A stretch of 64,000 bases of DNA from Blautia caecimuris (GCF_024622975.1 NZ_JANJZT010000020.1:1-64000), one strand, 5' to 3'; counted from the stretch's first letter, positions 9,627 through 18,850 are shown. Numbers and translations are program-made. Notes: generated by a model not told the origin, from the sequence alone.

Positions 9627-10706
9627 ATGAACAGAAAGTTAGTCAGTACAGCACTTGCAGCAGCAATGGTATGCTCTATGGGAGCAGCTTCTGCAACCAC
9701 AGTGTCAGCAGAAGAGCAGAAGACAGTTGGTATTCTGATGCCAACCCAGTCATCAGAGAGATGGATCAACGATGGCGCAAACATGAAAAAACAGCTTGAA
9801 GAAAAAGGCTACAAAGTAGAGCTTCAGTATGCAGAAGATGACACTGCAATGCAGGTGTCCCAGCTTGAAAACTATGTGGGCAAGGGTGTTGACTGTCTTG
9901 TTATCGCAGCAATTGACTCCGGTGTGCTTGTAAATGCAGAGGCTCAGGCAAAAGAAGCAGGTATTCCTATTATTGCATATGACCGTCTCCTTATGGATAC
10001 AGATGCTGTTTCTTATTATGCAACCTTTGACAACAAAGGCGTTGGTACTGTTATTGGTAATTATATTAAAGATACCAAGGATCTGGACGCAGCCCGCGAG
10101 GCAGGAGAGTCCTATACAATTGAATTCTTTATGGGATCACCGGATGACAACAATGCGCTGTTCCTGTACAACGGTATTATGGAAGTTCTCCAGGAGTATC
10201 TGGATGATGGAACACTTGTATGTAAATCAGGAAGAACATCTTTTGAAGATACATGTATCCTCAGATGGTCTCAGGAAACAGCTCAGGCAAACTGTGAAAA
10301 CATTCTGACAGCAAACTATGCAGACGAAGATCTTGATATTGCATGCTCTGCATTTGACGGATTTGCATATGGAATCAAAGCAGCTCTTCTGGGTGCCGGA
10401 TATACAGAAGAAAACTGGCCTCTGATCACAGGACAGGATGCAGAAGTCATGGCTACCAAGAATATTATCGACGGTACACAGACAATGTCTATTTACAAAG
10501 ATACCCGTCTCCTTGCTGAAAAAGCAGTTACCATGGTAGACGCAGTTCTGAAAGGCGAAGAGCCGGAGATCAATGATACAGAGCAGTATGACAACGGAAA
10601 AATGGTAGTTCCGACCTACATGTGCACACCTGTTGCAGTAGATCAGTCCAACTATAAAGAAATCCTGATCGATGGCGGATACTACACAGAAGATCAGCTG
10701 AAATAA
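9627..10706 (+). CDS. chvE: Sugar ABC transporter substrate-binding protein, ChvE type
   Basis: A 359-residue extracytoplasmic sugar-binding protein of the ChvE/XylF-like family, capturing monosaccharides for the MmsA-MmsB importer. An N-terminal signal sequence (about residues 1-30, ending ATTVSAEE) is followed by the two-lobed binding domain, with family motifs such as QVSQLENYVGKGVDCLVIAA and GQDAEV. The export signal lacks a good lipobox, which is odd for a Gram-positive binding protein. ATG 9627 is chosen for GGGAGG at 9614-9619; the frame is open further upstream without a better site. It is the first gene of the operon and is followed by a stable hairpin. Substrate is likely L-arabinose or another aldose, judged from araR and araA. 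Confidence 0.9.
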   Translation: MNRKLVSTALAAAMVCSMGAASATTVSAEEQKTVGILMPTQSSERWINDGANMKKQLEEKGYKVELQYAEDDTAMQVSQLENYVGKGVDCLVIAAIDSGVLVNAEAQAKEAGIPIIAYDRLLMDTDAVSYYATFDNKGVGTVIGNYIKDTKDLDAAREAGESYTIEFFMGSPDDNNALFLYNGIMEVLQEYLDDGTLVCKSGRTSFEDTCILRWSQETAQANCENILTANYADEDLDIACSAFDGFAYGIKAALLGAGYTEENWPLITGQDAEVMATKNIIDGTQTMSIYKDTRLLAEKAVTMVDAVLKGEEPEINDTEQYDNGKMVVPTYMCTPVAVDQSNYKEILIDGGYYTEDQLK

Positions 10707-10732
10707 TGGATCAGGCTGAATATGAAATTCAG

Positions 10733-10763
10733 AGAGGCGGCGGAAGAATCCGCTGCCTCTTTT
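10733..10763 (+). terminator. Intercistronic hairpin between chvE and mmsA
   Basis: AGAGGCGGCGGA (10733-10744) pairs over 12 bp (one G-T pair) with TCCGCTGCCTCT (10749-10760) around an AGAA loop and is followed by TTTC. The short U-run suggests partial termination or protection of the upstream mRNA, giving more binding protein than permease. Confidence 0.75.
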
Positions 10764-10792
10764 CATAAAAAGTAAAGGAGAGAGGGAAAGAC

Positions 10793-12346
10793 ATGTCTGA
10801 AGTTATTTTGGAAATGAGGCACATAACAAAAGCATTTTCCGGTGTAAAGGCTCTGGACGATGTAAACCTTCAGGTTAAGAAGGGAGAAATTCATGCGTTA
10901 TGTGGTGAGAACGGAGCCGGCAAATCGACCCTGATGAATGTTCTTTCCGGCGTATATCCTTATGGTTCATACGAGGGAGACATTATTTATAAAGGCGAGA
11001 CATGTAAGTTCCATAAGATCAAGGACAGTGAGAATAAAGGAATTGTTATTATCCATCAGGAACTTGCGCTGAGTCCGTATTTGTCTATTGCGGAAAATGT
11101 TTTTATGGGAAATGAACGTGTTTCCATGAAAGGTGTGATTGACTGGACAAAGACCAGAGGAGAAGCAAAGGAGGCCCTGGCTCATGTGGGCCTTGAAAAT
11201 GAAAATCTCAATGCCCCTGTGAATACACTGGGCGTTGGAAAACAGCAGCTGATCGAGATTGCCAAGGCAATGGCAAAAAATGTAGATCTTCTGATACTGG
11301 ACGAGCCTACAGCGGCTCTCAATGATGAGGAATCCGCTCAGCTTCTGGAAATCATGCTGGAACTGAAGAAAAAAGGCGTTACCTGCATTATCATTTCCCA
11401 CAAGCTTAATGAGATCAGCTATGTTGCAGATGCCATTACAATCATTCGAGACGGAAAAACTATTGAAACCCTGAAAAAGGGAGTGGATGAGTGGACAGAG
11501 GACAGAATCATTAAAGGAATGGTTGGTCGTGAAATGAATAACCGTTATCCGGTCCGCGATAATTGTCCTATCGGCGATGTGGTTCTGGAAGTGAAAAACT
11601 GGAATGCATATCATCCGGAAATTCCGGAGATGCAGATTCTCAAAAATATCAATATCAAAGTCCGGGCAGGTGAGGTAGTGGGACTTGCAGGACTGATGGG
11701 AGCAGGACGAACAGAATTTGCCATGAGCTTATTCGGTCATTCCTACGGTCAGAAAATTTCCGGAGAAGTTTATATGCACGGAAAAAAGGTCAGTACAAAA
11801 ACAGTGAAAGACGCAATCAATAATAAGATCGCGTACACTTCAGAGGATCGAAAAACTTACGGACTGGTACTGATTGATGACATTAAAACAAATATGACAA
11901 TGGCTGCATTACGCAATTACTATTCTAACGGAGCCATTGTTAATGAACGGAAAGAAAATCTGGAAGCGGAAGAATATAAGAAAAAAATTAATGTAAAAGC
12001 AACTTCTATTCATCAGACAGTGGGATCTCTGTCAGGAGGAAATCAGCAGAAAGTTGTTCTTGCAAAATGGATGATGACGCAGCCGGATGTTCTGATACTG
12101 GATGAGCCGACCCGAGGTATTGATGTAGGCGCAAAATATGAAATCTACTGCGCTATTAATGATATGGCCCGCGCCGGTAAGGCTGTGATCGTAATTTCCT
12201 CTGAGATGCAGGAGATTATCGGTACCTGTGACCGTGCTTACATTATCAATGAAGGCCGTATAGCAGGAGAGCTCAGTCACGCTGAACTCAGTCAGGAAAG
12301 CATTATGAAGTGCATTATGGACAGTAATGCGAAAGGAGAAGAGTAA
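10793..12346 (+). CDS. mmsA: Multiple-sugar ABC transporter ATP-binding protein (GguA/MmsA)
   Basis: A 517-residue ATPase with two fused nucleotide-binding domains, energising import of the sugar delivered by ChvE. The first domain shows Walker A GENGAGKST and Walker B LLILDEPTAAL; the second has GLMGAGRTE in place of a canonical P-loop, the signature LSGGNQQKV and VLILDEPTRGID. A degenerate second Walker A is normal in this CUT2 family. Its stop shares one base with the start of mmsB, so they are translationally coupled. Confidence 0.95.
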   Translation: MSEVILEMRHITKAFSGVKALDDVNLQVKKGEIHALCGENGAGKSTLMNVLSGVYPYGSYEGDIIYKGETCKFHKIKDSENKGIVIIHQELALSPYLSIAENVFMGNERVSMKGVIDWTKTRGEAKEALAHVGLENENLNAPVNTLGVGKQQLIEIAKAMAKNVDLLILDEPTAALNDEESAQLLEIMLELKKKGVTCIIISHKLNEISYVADAITIIRDGKTIETLKKGVDEWTEDRIIKGMVGREMNNRYPVRDNCPIGDVVLEVKNWNAYHPEIPEMQILKNINIKVRAGEVVGLAGLMGAGRTEFAMSLFGHSYGQKISGEVYMHGKKVSTKTVKDAINNKIAYTSEDRKTYGLVLIDDIKTNMTMAALRNYYSNGAIVNERKENLEAEEYKKKINVKATSIHQTVGSLSGGNQQKVVLAKWMMTQPDVLILDEPTRGIDVGAKYEIYCAINDMARAGKAVIVISSEMQEIIGTCDRAYIINEGRIAGELSHAELSQESIMKCIMDSNAKGEE

Positions 12347-13524
12347 TGGGAACAGATACTAAGAAAAAATATGTAAATCTGGATTTGAAATCCCTTGGAA
12401 TGATTGTAGCACTTGTTGTTATTTTTGCTATTTTTTATGTACTTACAGGCGGAGCAAATGCGACGCCCACCAATATTAACAACCTGATCATGCAGAATGG
12501 TTACATTATTATCCTTGCAACCGGTATGCTGCTGTGCGTACTGACCGGATATATCGATCTGGGCGTTGGTTCTGTAGTAGCTCTTGGCGCTGCCTGCGCT
12601 GCAAAGCTTGTTGTAGAGCAGCAGTGGCCGGTAGCTCTTGCATGGCTGGTAGCTATTGCCATCGGACTTGGAGTTGGTGTTTTTTCCGGATTCTTTATTG
12701 CATATCTGGATATCCCTCCGTTTGTAGTAACTCTGGCTACAATGCTTATGGGCCGTGGTCTTACATATACGCTTTTAAAATCTCTTACTGTAGGTCCTCT
12801 TCCGCAGGATTATGCATTTATCGGAACAGGATTTCTTCCAACCATCAAGATCGACTTTGCGGGAGGCACACTGGATCTTGTGTGCGTAGGTGTGGCTGCT
12901 GTTGTTACTGTGTGTCTCATTCTGACTGAGCTGAACACAATTAAAACAAATAACAAATATGGATTTGCAAATATTGTTCCATGGCAGATGGCAGTAAAAG
13001 ATGTTGTGATCCTTCTGATCGTGTGGTTCTTCTTTATAAAACTGGGACAGTATAACGGTATTCCGATCCAGTTGATCGTTCTTGGTGTTGTAGTTGCAGT
13101 ATATCATTTTATTACAAGCAGAACTGTTGCAGGCCGTCAGATTTATGCAATGGGAGGAAACGCAAAGGCGGCAAGACTTTCCGGTATCAACACAAGACAT
13201 GTATTTTTCTGGGTATATGTAAATATGGGCGTTCTTGCAGCTCTTGCAGGTATCGTATTATCCGCACGTCAGGGCGGCGCAAACCCGAAAATGGGCGATG
13301 GTATTGAAATGGATGCGATTGCTTCCTGTTATATCGGCGGCGCTGCTGCATCCGGCGGAGTTGGTACGATCATCGGCGCTGTTGTCGGTGCTCTGGTAAT
13401 GGGTGTTTTGAACAACGGTATGTCCATGTGCGGTATGTCAACAGACCTTCAGAAGGTTGTAAAAGGTGCGGTACTTCTGGGAGCAGTTGTACTTGACGTA
13501 ACAACAAAGAAGAAAAAGAATTAA
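12346..13524 (+). CDS. mmsB: Multiple-sugar ABC transporter permease (GguB/MmsB)
   Basis: A 392-residue integral membrane permease of the CUT2 family, the channel of the ChvE-MmsA-MmsB importer. It is hydrophobic throughout, with roughly ten membrane segments and the conserved permease loop around GGNAKAARLSGIN. It starts at the last base of the mmsA stop codon and ends 13 bp before araR. The short Lys-rich tail KKKKN is cytoplasmic. Confidence 0.93.
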   Translation: MGTDTKKKYVNLDLKSLGMIVALVVIFAIFYVLTGGANATPTNINNLIMQNGYIIILATGMLLCVLTGYIDLGVGSVVALGAACAAKLVVEQQWPVALAWLVAIAIGLGVGVFSGFFIAYLDIPPFVVTLATMLMGRGLTYTLLKSLTVGPLPQDYAFIGTGFLPTIKIDFAGGTLDLVCVGVAAVVTVCLILTELNTIKTNNKYGFANIVPWQMAVKDVVILLIVWFFFIKLGQYNGIPIQLIVLGVVVAVYHFITSRTVAGRQIYAMGGNAKAARLSGINTRHVFFWVYVNMGVLAALAGIVLSARQGGANPKMGDGIEMDAIASCYIGGAAASGGVGTIIGAVVGALVMGVLNNGMSMCGMSTDLQKVVKGAVLLGAVVLDVTTKKKKN

Positions 13525-13537
13525 TCTGGTATAAAAT

Positions 13538-14629
13538 ATGGGTATTGCTAAGTACCGTCAGGTGACGGAATGGATTCAAAACAGAATAGCAACCGGAGAG
13601 CTGAACCGGGGAGATCAGATCGAATCAGAAAATGATATCAGCCGTACGTTTGGTATTAGCCGTCAGACGGTACGCCATGCACTTGGCCTTCTGGAGCAGC
13701 AGGGGATACTGACACGTATTCAGGGAAGCGGAACCTTTGTGCGGGATGAACAGGCAGAGCAGGAAGAAAAGAAGATGCTGTCTCATACAGTGGATATTCT
13801 GACCACCTATGTGGATGGATATATTTTTCCCAGAATCCTGCAGGCGATGGTAGAACGACTGGAAAAGGAAGGCTACAGTGCGCGCATTATGTTTACGGGC
13901 AACCGTATTGAAACAGAGCGGAGACTTCTGGAACGAATGCTGGATGAGGGAAGCCGTGATCCGCTGATCGCAGAACCGGTTATGAGCGGTCTTCCCAATC
14001 CGAACCTGAAGTTTTATCGAAGACTTTTGGCAAGAGGAATTCCAATTCTGTTTTTCAACAGTTTCTATGAAAATCTGGATATTCCTCATATCAGTATGAA
14101 TGATGTACAGACAGGCAGAGCTGCAACAGAGTATCTGATTGAAAAAGGTCACACCAGGATCGGAGGAATTTTTAAAACAGACGACGGTCAGGGAAGAAGA
14201 CGTTATCTCGGCTATCTGAAAGCGCTGGGCCATGCAGGGATTGAAGTGGAGGAAAGCAGAGTGACGTGGATCGATACACTGGAAATGAAAGATTTTTCCA
14301 GGATCATGGAAAAACTGAAATACCGGCTTTCCGGATGTACGGCCTGCGTCTGCTACAATGATGAAGTAGCGCATGAACTGACAAGATGCCTTTTAAAAAC
14401 AGGAAAAAAAATCCCGGAGGATATTTCCATAATCGGTATTGATAATTCCGAACTGGCAAAACTGAATCCGGTTCCCCTGACAAGTATAGGTCATCCCATG
14501 GAAGAACTGGGAAGCCGTGCGGCAGAGGCTATTCTTCGGCTGATAAAAGAGCCGGGATGTGATGTAACATATGAGTTTCCTGTTTCTCTGAAAGAGCGGC
14601 GGTCTGTTTGCCGGTGTGCGGAACAGTAA
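13538..14629 (+). CDS. araR: GntR-type AraR transcriptional regulator
   Basis: A 363-residue repressor with an N-terminal GntR winged-helix DNA-binding domain (about residues 1-70, containing ISRTFGISRQTVRHALGLLE) fused to a LacI/periplasmic-binding-type sugar-sensing domain. This chimeric layout and length are those of Bacillus AraR, which controls arabinose genes. The ribosome binding site is weak (no AGGAGG before ATG 13538), consistent with low repressor levels. It sits between the importer and araA, and the operon promoter carries several AraR-box-like sites, so autoregulation is likely by inference. Confidence 0.88.
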   Translation: MGIAKYRQVTEWIQNRIATGELNRGDQIESENDISRTFGISRQTVRHALGLLEQQGILTRIQGSGTFVRDEQAEQEEKKMLSHTVDILTTYVDGYIFPRILQAMVERLEKEGYSARIMFTGNRIETERRLLERMLDEGSRDPLIAEPVMSGLPNPNLKFYRRLLARGIPILFFNSFYENLDIPHISMNDVQTGRAATEYLIEKGHTRIGGIFKTDDGQGRRRYLGYLKALGHAGIEVEESRVTWIDTLEMKDFSRIMEKLKYRLSGCTACVCYNDEVAHELTRCLLKTGKKIPEDISIIGIDNSELAKLNPVPLTSIGHPMEELGSRAAEAILRLIKEPGCDVTYEFPVSLKERRSVCRCAEQ

Positions 14630-14652
14630 TCAAATATAAGGAGAACATGACC

Positions 14653-16149
14653 ATGAAAACACAAAAAAATTATAAATTCTGGTTTGCCACAGGCTCTCAG
14701 GATCTTTATGGGGATGAATGTCTGAAAAAGGTGGCAGAGCATTCCAGAATTATTGTAGAAAAATTAAATGAATCAGGCATTCTTCCCTATGAAGTAGTAT
14801 GGAAACCTACCATGATCACAAACGAAGTGATCCGCTGTACTTTTAATGAGGCAAACGCAGATGAAGAGTGTGCGGGCGTGATCACCTGGATGCATACCTT
14901 TTCTCCGGCAAAGTCCTGGATATTGGGTCTTCAGGAATACAGAAAGCCTCTTCTTCATTTACATACACAGTTTAATGAAGAAATTCCGTATGATACCATT
15001 GACATGGACTTTATGAATGAAAATCAGTCCGCTCATGGCGACCGCGAGTTTGGTCATATTGTTACCAGAATGGGAATTGAGCGGAAAATTATAGTAGGAC
15101 ACTGGAATGACAGCAGAGTACAGGAACGCATTGCTTCATGGATGCGGACGGCAGTAGGCATTATGGAAAGCAGCCATATCCGTGTTATGAGAATCGCAGA
15201 TAACATGAGAAATGTTGCGGTAACAGAAGGCGATAAGGTTGAAGCTCAGATTAAATTCGGATGGGAGATCGACGCCTATCCGGTTAATGAAATTGCCGAG
15301 GCGGTAAATGCTGTTTCCAGGGCAGATACGGATGTTCTGGTAGAAGAATACTATGATAAGTACCGTATCATCACAGAAGGAAGAGACGAAAAGGAATTCC
15401 GGAAACATGTGGCGGTACAGGCTCAGATCGAGCTTGGATTCGAGCGATTCCTGGAAGAAAAGAACTATCAGGCTATTGTTACTCATTTTGGAGATCTGGG
15501 ATGTCTGCAGCAGCTTCCCGGCCTTGCAATCCAGCGTCTGATGGAAAAAGGCTATGGATTTGGCGCAGAGGGAGACTGGAAAACCGCTGCCATGGTCCGT
15601 CTGATGAAGATCATGACTCAGAACGTTCCTGGTGCGAAAGGAACCTCCTTTATGGAAGACTATACGTATAACCTTGTTCCGGGAAAAGAAGGAATTTTAC
15701 AGTCACATATGCTGGAGGTGTGCCCTACCATTGCAGAGGGACCTGTCAGCATCCGCGTGAAACCTCTTTCCATGGGAGACCGTGAGGATCCGGCGCGGTT
15801 GGTATTTGAAGCAAAGGAAGGCCCGGCTATTGCAACCTCTCTTGTGGATCTGGGAAATCGCTTCCGACTTATTATTAATGAAGTGGATTGTAAGCGTACA
15901 GAAAAATCCATGCCTGAACTTCCGGTGGCATCTGCATTCTGGACTCCGAGACCGGATCTTACCACAGGCGCGGAAGCGTGGATTCTGGCAGGCGGCGCTC
16001 ATCATACGGCATTTTCTTATGATCTTACTGCCGAACAGATGGGAGACTGGGCAAATGCAATGGGAATTGAAGCTGTATATATTGATAACGATACAACGAT
16101 CCGCAGCTTTAAAAATGAACTGAAATGGAATTCTGTTTATTACAGATAA
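14653..16149 (+). CDS. araA: L-arabinose isomerase
   Basis: AraA converts L-arabinose to L-ribulose in the cytoplasm, the first catabolic step. The 498-residue protein begins with the family signature KFWFATGSQDLYG and includes HTQFNEEIPYD, GDWKTAAMVRLMKIM and the C-terminal EAWILAGGAHHT, which contains metal/substrate-binding residues. I prefer ATG 14653 because AAGGAG at 14638-14643 is well spaced to it; ATG 14647 is too close. The frame is open into araR, but the N-terminus matches family length from 14653. AraB and AraD genes are not nearby. Confidence 0.94.
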   Translation: MKTQKNYKFWFATGSQDLYGDECLKKVAEHSRIIVEKLNESGILPYEVVWKPTMITNEVIRCTFNEANADEECAGVITWMHTFSPAKSWILGLQEYRKPLLHLHTQFNEEIPYDTIDMDFMNENQSAHGDREFGHIVTRMGIERKIIVGHWNDSRVQERIASWMRTAVGIMESSHIRVMRIADNMRNVAVTEGDKVEAQIKFGWEIDAYPVNEIAEAVNAVSRADTDVLVEEYYDKYRIITEGRDEKEFRKHVAVQAQIELGFERFLEEKNYQAIVTHFGDLGCLQQLPGLAIQRLMEKGYGFGAEGDWKTAAMVRLMKIMTQNVPGAKGTSFMEDYTYNLVPGKEGILQSHMLEVCPTIAEGPVSIRVKPLSMGDREDPARLVFEAKEGPAIATSLVDLGNRFRLIINEVDCKRTEKSMPELPVASAFWTPRPDLTTGAEAWILAGGAHHTAFSYDLTAEQMGDWANAMGIEAVYIDNDTTIRSFKNELKWNSVYYR

Positions 16150-16171
16150 AAATCAATAATAAAAATCAGAG

Positions 16172-16210
16172 GAAAGCTCCTGGTGTGCAGATCACACAGG
16201 GAGCTTTTCT
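16172..16210 (+). terminator. Terminator after araA
   Basis: AAGCTCC (16174-16180) pairs with GGGAGCTT (16199-16206), with an inner GTGTG/CACAC helix, followed by TTCT. It closes the sugar operon. Confidence 0.8.
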
Positions 16211-16365
16211 ATATGTCGGAGTAACGGTCGTCAGCAAAGAGAATGTTTGGTTACAGGGCTGTTTCCGAAATATAGTTGAATGAAGTTTCAGATTATGATA
16301 ATTGTTAGATGAGAAAAGCGGAATAAAAGTTCTGTGTTTTATCCGGAAATTTTTAGTAGATACTA

Positions 16366-16395
16366 TTGACAAAACTATATTATATAATATATAGT
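16366..16395 (+). promoter_or_regulatory. Promoter and palindromic operator of the padR operon
   Basis: TTGACA (16366-16371) and TATAGT (16390-16395) are spaced by 18 bp. The perfect inverted repeat ACTATAT (16374-16380) / ATATAGT (16389-16395) overlaps the spacer and the -10 box. Such a site fits autorepression by a PadR dimer, as known for the family; the binding itself is inferred. A second possible -10, TATAAT, lies at 16425-16430. The rest of 16211-16365 shows nothing recognisable. Confidence 0.6.
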
Positions 16396-16461
16396 ATTAT
16401 TAACAAAACAATATTGATGATTGATATAATATTATACAGAAATCAAAAAAGGAGTGAGCCC

Positions 16462-16785
16462 ATGGTATTTAATACAGGCGCAGCCCTTCTGGATGCCATT
16501 GTTCTGGCTATTGTATCAAAGGAACAGGACGGAACCTATGGGTATAAGATTACTCAGGACGTACGCAGTGTTCTGGATGTTTCGGAATCCACACTTTATC
16601 CGGTGCTGAGACGGCTGCAAAAGGATGAATGTCTGGAAACCTATGATATGGCATATGAAGGAAGAAACCGCAGATACTATAAACTGACGGAAAAAGGATC
16701 TGCACAGCTGAATTTATATAAAGTGGAATGGAAAAACTATTCTTCAAAAATTTCCAGGCTGTTTGAGGGGGGAATTGATTTATGA
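16462..16785 (+). CDS. PadR-family transcriptional regulator
   Basis: A 107-residue winged-helix regulator. Recognisable features are YGYKITQDV, STLYPVLRRLQKDECLE and the C-terminal dimerisation helix with YYKLTEKG. PadR proteins are usually repressors of neighbouring transport or envelope genes. ATG 16462 is chosen for GGAG at 16451-16454; the upstream extension would read through the promoter. The stop overlaps the next gene by four bases (ATGA), forming an operon with the DUF1700 and DUF4097 genes. Confidence 0.88.
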   Translation: MVFNTGAALLDAIVLAIVSKEQDGTYGYKITQDVRSVLDVSESTLYPVLRRLQKDECLETYDMAYEGRNRRYYKLTEKGSAQLNLYKVEWKNYSSKISRLFEGGIDL

Positions 16786-17483
16786 ACAGAAAAGAATTTA
16801 TGGACCAGCTGGAAAAGCTCCTCTCTGATATCTCAGAGGATGAGAGAAGAGAGGCTCTTGACTATTATGAAAGTTATTTTGATGAGGCGGGAGAAGCAGA
16901 AGAGGCTTCTGTGATACAGAAGCTTGGAAGCCCAGGTAAGGTAGCAGCCATTATCAAGGCAGATCTGAGAGAAAACAGCGATTCTGCCGGAACATACACA
17001 GAAAAAGGATACTATGATGAAAGAACAGAAGAGCCGGGACAGGTTCCGGGAGAGCGGACAGCCGGCAGAAAAGACAGAGGTTACCGCCCCAGGGAGAAAC
17101 GGGGCAGTGGGATGATGATTCTGGTACTGATTCTTCTGGTGTTCCTTTCACCGTTTCTGTCAGGAGCCATAGGAGGTGTGGTCGGATTTATTGTAACCAT
17201 CATCCTTTTACCCTTTATCCTGGCATTTGGAATTGGTGCCGGAGTAATCGGACTGCTGGTTGGCGGAATCGTTACAGTGTTTGCCGGAATCGGACTTTGC
17301 TTCAGCGCAGCGCCGGTTGGAATTTTTGCTGTCGGACTCGGAAGCATTGTTACAGCCATAGGGCTTGTGGGACTGGTTTTTATTGTCTGGGTGCTCAGCA
17401 GACTTTTACCCAGACTGTTGAATAAGTTTACAGATTTTTGCAGCGGATTGATCCACAGAGAAAAAGGAGGTAATCAGGTATGA
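16782..17483 (+). CDS. DUF1700 family membrane protein
   Basis: A 233-residue protein with a soluble acidic N-terminus (MNRKEFMDQLEKLL, then DERREALDYYESYFDEA, hallmarks of DUF1700) and three or four hydrophobic glycine-rich membrane segments from about residue 110. DUF1700 genes are typically found between a PadR regulator and a DUF4097 gene, as here; the function is not established, and an envelope-stress role is an inference from this context. It overlaps both neighbours by four bases. Confidence 0.85.
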   Translation: MNRKEFMDQLEKLLSDISEDERREALDYYESYFDEAGEAEEASVIQKLGSPGKVAAIIKADLRENSDSAGTYTEKGYYDERTEEPGQVPGERTAGRKDRGYRPREKRGSGMMILVLILLVFLSPFLSGAIGGVVGFIVTIILLPFILAFGIGAGVIGLLVGGIVTVFAGIGLCFSAAPVGIFAVGLGSIVTAIGLVGLVFIVWVLSRLLPRLLNKFTDFCSGLIHREKGGNQV

Positions 17484-18379
17484 GAAAATTTTCAAAAATT
17501 GTTTTAGGCGCGGCAGCAGTTCTTGGAGTTGCAGGATTAGGACTTACCGCAGGCGGAGTTGCCATGGGAGCAACCATGGACGATATGAGATATGAGGGCA
17601 GTTCTGTTCAGAAGGTTGTGAATCGTATGGTAAGAGTTGCGGAAAGCCTGAATGACCATGACGACTGGGACGATGATGACTGGGACGACCATGATGATTG
17701 GGATGATGACGACTGGGAAATTGAAGATATAGCTCCGGCAGGTAAAGACGGAACATATGAGCTAGAAAATATTTCCTCCATGGACATTGAACTTAATTAT
17801 GATGAACTGATCCTTCAGGAATATGACGGTAAAAATGTAAAAGTCAGTATTTCAGGAGACTATACAGATAAAGTAAGGGTCACTACAGAAGGTACAGAGC
17901 TGAAAATTGAAAGCAAAGGAAAAACAAAGCCTGAGGAAAGACAGGTGGTTGTTCGCTATCCTGCAGGAATGGAATTTACAGAGGTAAATATTGATGTGGA
18001 GGCGGGAACAGCAACTCTGGAGAATAATCTGAACACACGGGAATTCAGTGTATCGGTAGGTGCAGGAACCCTGGAAAACTATGGAGCGATTACAGCCAGA
18101 GAAGCAGATGTTGAGGTTGGAGTAGGAACATTGTCTCTTACAGACCTTGATGCGGAATACATTGAGGCAGAATGTGGAATCGGAACTATGGAGCTTGAAG
18201 CAGCAGGCAAAAAAACAGATTATAATTACCGCCTTTCCTGTGGCGCAGGAACACTCAGCCTGGAAGACGAGGAATTTGCCGGTCTGGGCGGAAGCAAAAT
18301 AGTAGATAATGATGGCGCTGCCCGCAAAATGCAGCTGGAGTGCGGTATGGGAACCCTGGAAGTAAGCTTTACTGAATGA
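17480..18379 (+). CDS. DUF4097-family putative surface protein
   Basis: A 299-residue protein with an N-terminal hydrophobic segment (residues 7-31) that could be an uncleaved anchor or signal, an Asp/Trp-rich tract at residues 58-80, and a C-terminal DUF4097 beta-helix-like domain of repeated GAGTLE/GIGTME/GMGTLE strands. The Asp-Trp tract is very acidic and could bind cations; that is speculation. The operon with PadR and DUF1700 suggests a cell-envelope sensor or scaffold. The start overlaps the upstream stop by four bases. Confidence 0.8.
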   Translation: MRKFSKIVLGAAAVLGVAGLGLTAGGVAMGATMDDMRYEGSSVQKVVNRMVRVAESLNDHDDWDDDDWDDHDDWDDDDWEIEDIAPAGKDGTYELENISSMDIELNYDELILQEYDGKNVKVSISGDYTDKVRVTTEGTELKIESKGKTKPEERQVVVRYPAGMEFTEVNIDVEAGTATLENNLNTREFSVSVGAGTLENYGAITAREADVEVGVGTLSLTDLDAEYIEAECGIGTMELEAAGKKTDYNYRLSCGAGTLSLEDEEFAGLGGSKIVDNDGAARKMQLECGMGTLEVSFTE

Positions 18380-18460
18380 TTTCCGGGACAGAGCCTGTAA
18401 AACGACAATCAGTTTTCAGTGGGTCCGGTATGCAGGAACCTACAGAAAGGAAGTAAAAAT

Positions 18461-18646
18461 ATGAGCAACAAACGTCTTTATAAATCTTCAGTAAACTGTA
18501 TGCTCTGCGGAGTCTGCGGCGGCATTGCAGAATATTTTGACATTGATCCCACGCTGGTGCGTCTTGCATGGGTAATCCTTACCTGTTTCGGCGGCGCGGG
18601 AATCTGGGCATATATCATAGCTGCAATTATTATTCCGAGAGGATAA
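18461..18646 (+). CDS. PspC domain membrane protein
   Basis: A 61-residue PspC-domain protein: the hallmark LYKSSVNCMLCGVCGGIAEYF is followed by VRLAWV and one glycine-rich transmembrane helix. PspC-type proteins take part in membrane-stress signalling in other bacteria. ATG 18461 follows AAAGGAAG at a normal distance. It lies 81 bp after the DUF4097 gene and before a terminator, so it is probably the last gene of the PadR operon. Confidence 0.85.
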   Translation: MSNKRLYKSSVNCMLCGVCGGIAEYFDIDPTLVRLAWVILTCFGGAGIWAYIIAAIIIPRG

Positions 18647-18655
18647 ATAATAGAG

Positions 18656-18726
18656 AAAAATCCTGTCAGTCTGAACCAACCCTGTAAATCCAATTTGGGG
18701 AACGGAGCAGTCTGGCAGGATTTTTT
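18656..18726 (+). terminator. Terminator after the PadR-PspC operon
   Basis: AAAAATCCTG and CAG (18656-18669) pair with CTG and CAGGATTTTTT (18712-18726) around a long loop that can fold further. It ends in a T-run. Confidence 0.7.
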
Positions 18727-18783
18727 ATATGAAAGAACGTGTAATTGTTATTGTGAAGAATGTAAATCATAAGGAAATATTGC

Positions 18784-18812
18784 TTGTACGAAGAAAGATA
18801 AATTGATATGAT
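18784..18812 (+). promoter_or_regulatory. Promoter of the Uma2-family gene
   Basis: TTGTAC (18784-18789) and TATGAT (18807-18812) are 17 bp apart, and TGA directly before the -10 makes it an extended -10 promoter. Confidence 0.6.
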
Positions 18813-18850
18813 AATAAAAAAGCTGATTAAGTGTGAAAGGGGAGAAAAAT

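Noticed and set aside
9218-9784. 188-codon minus-strand frame upstream of chvE
   Set aside because: It runs through the operon promoter, the operator sites and the chvE signal peptide, and has no recognisable product.
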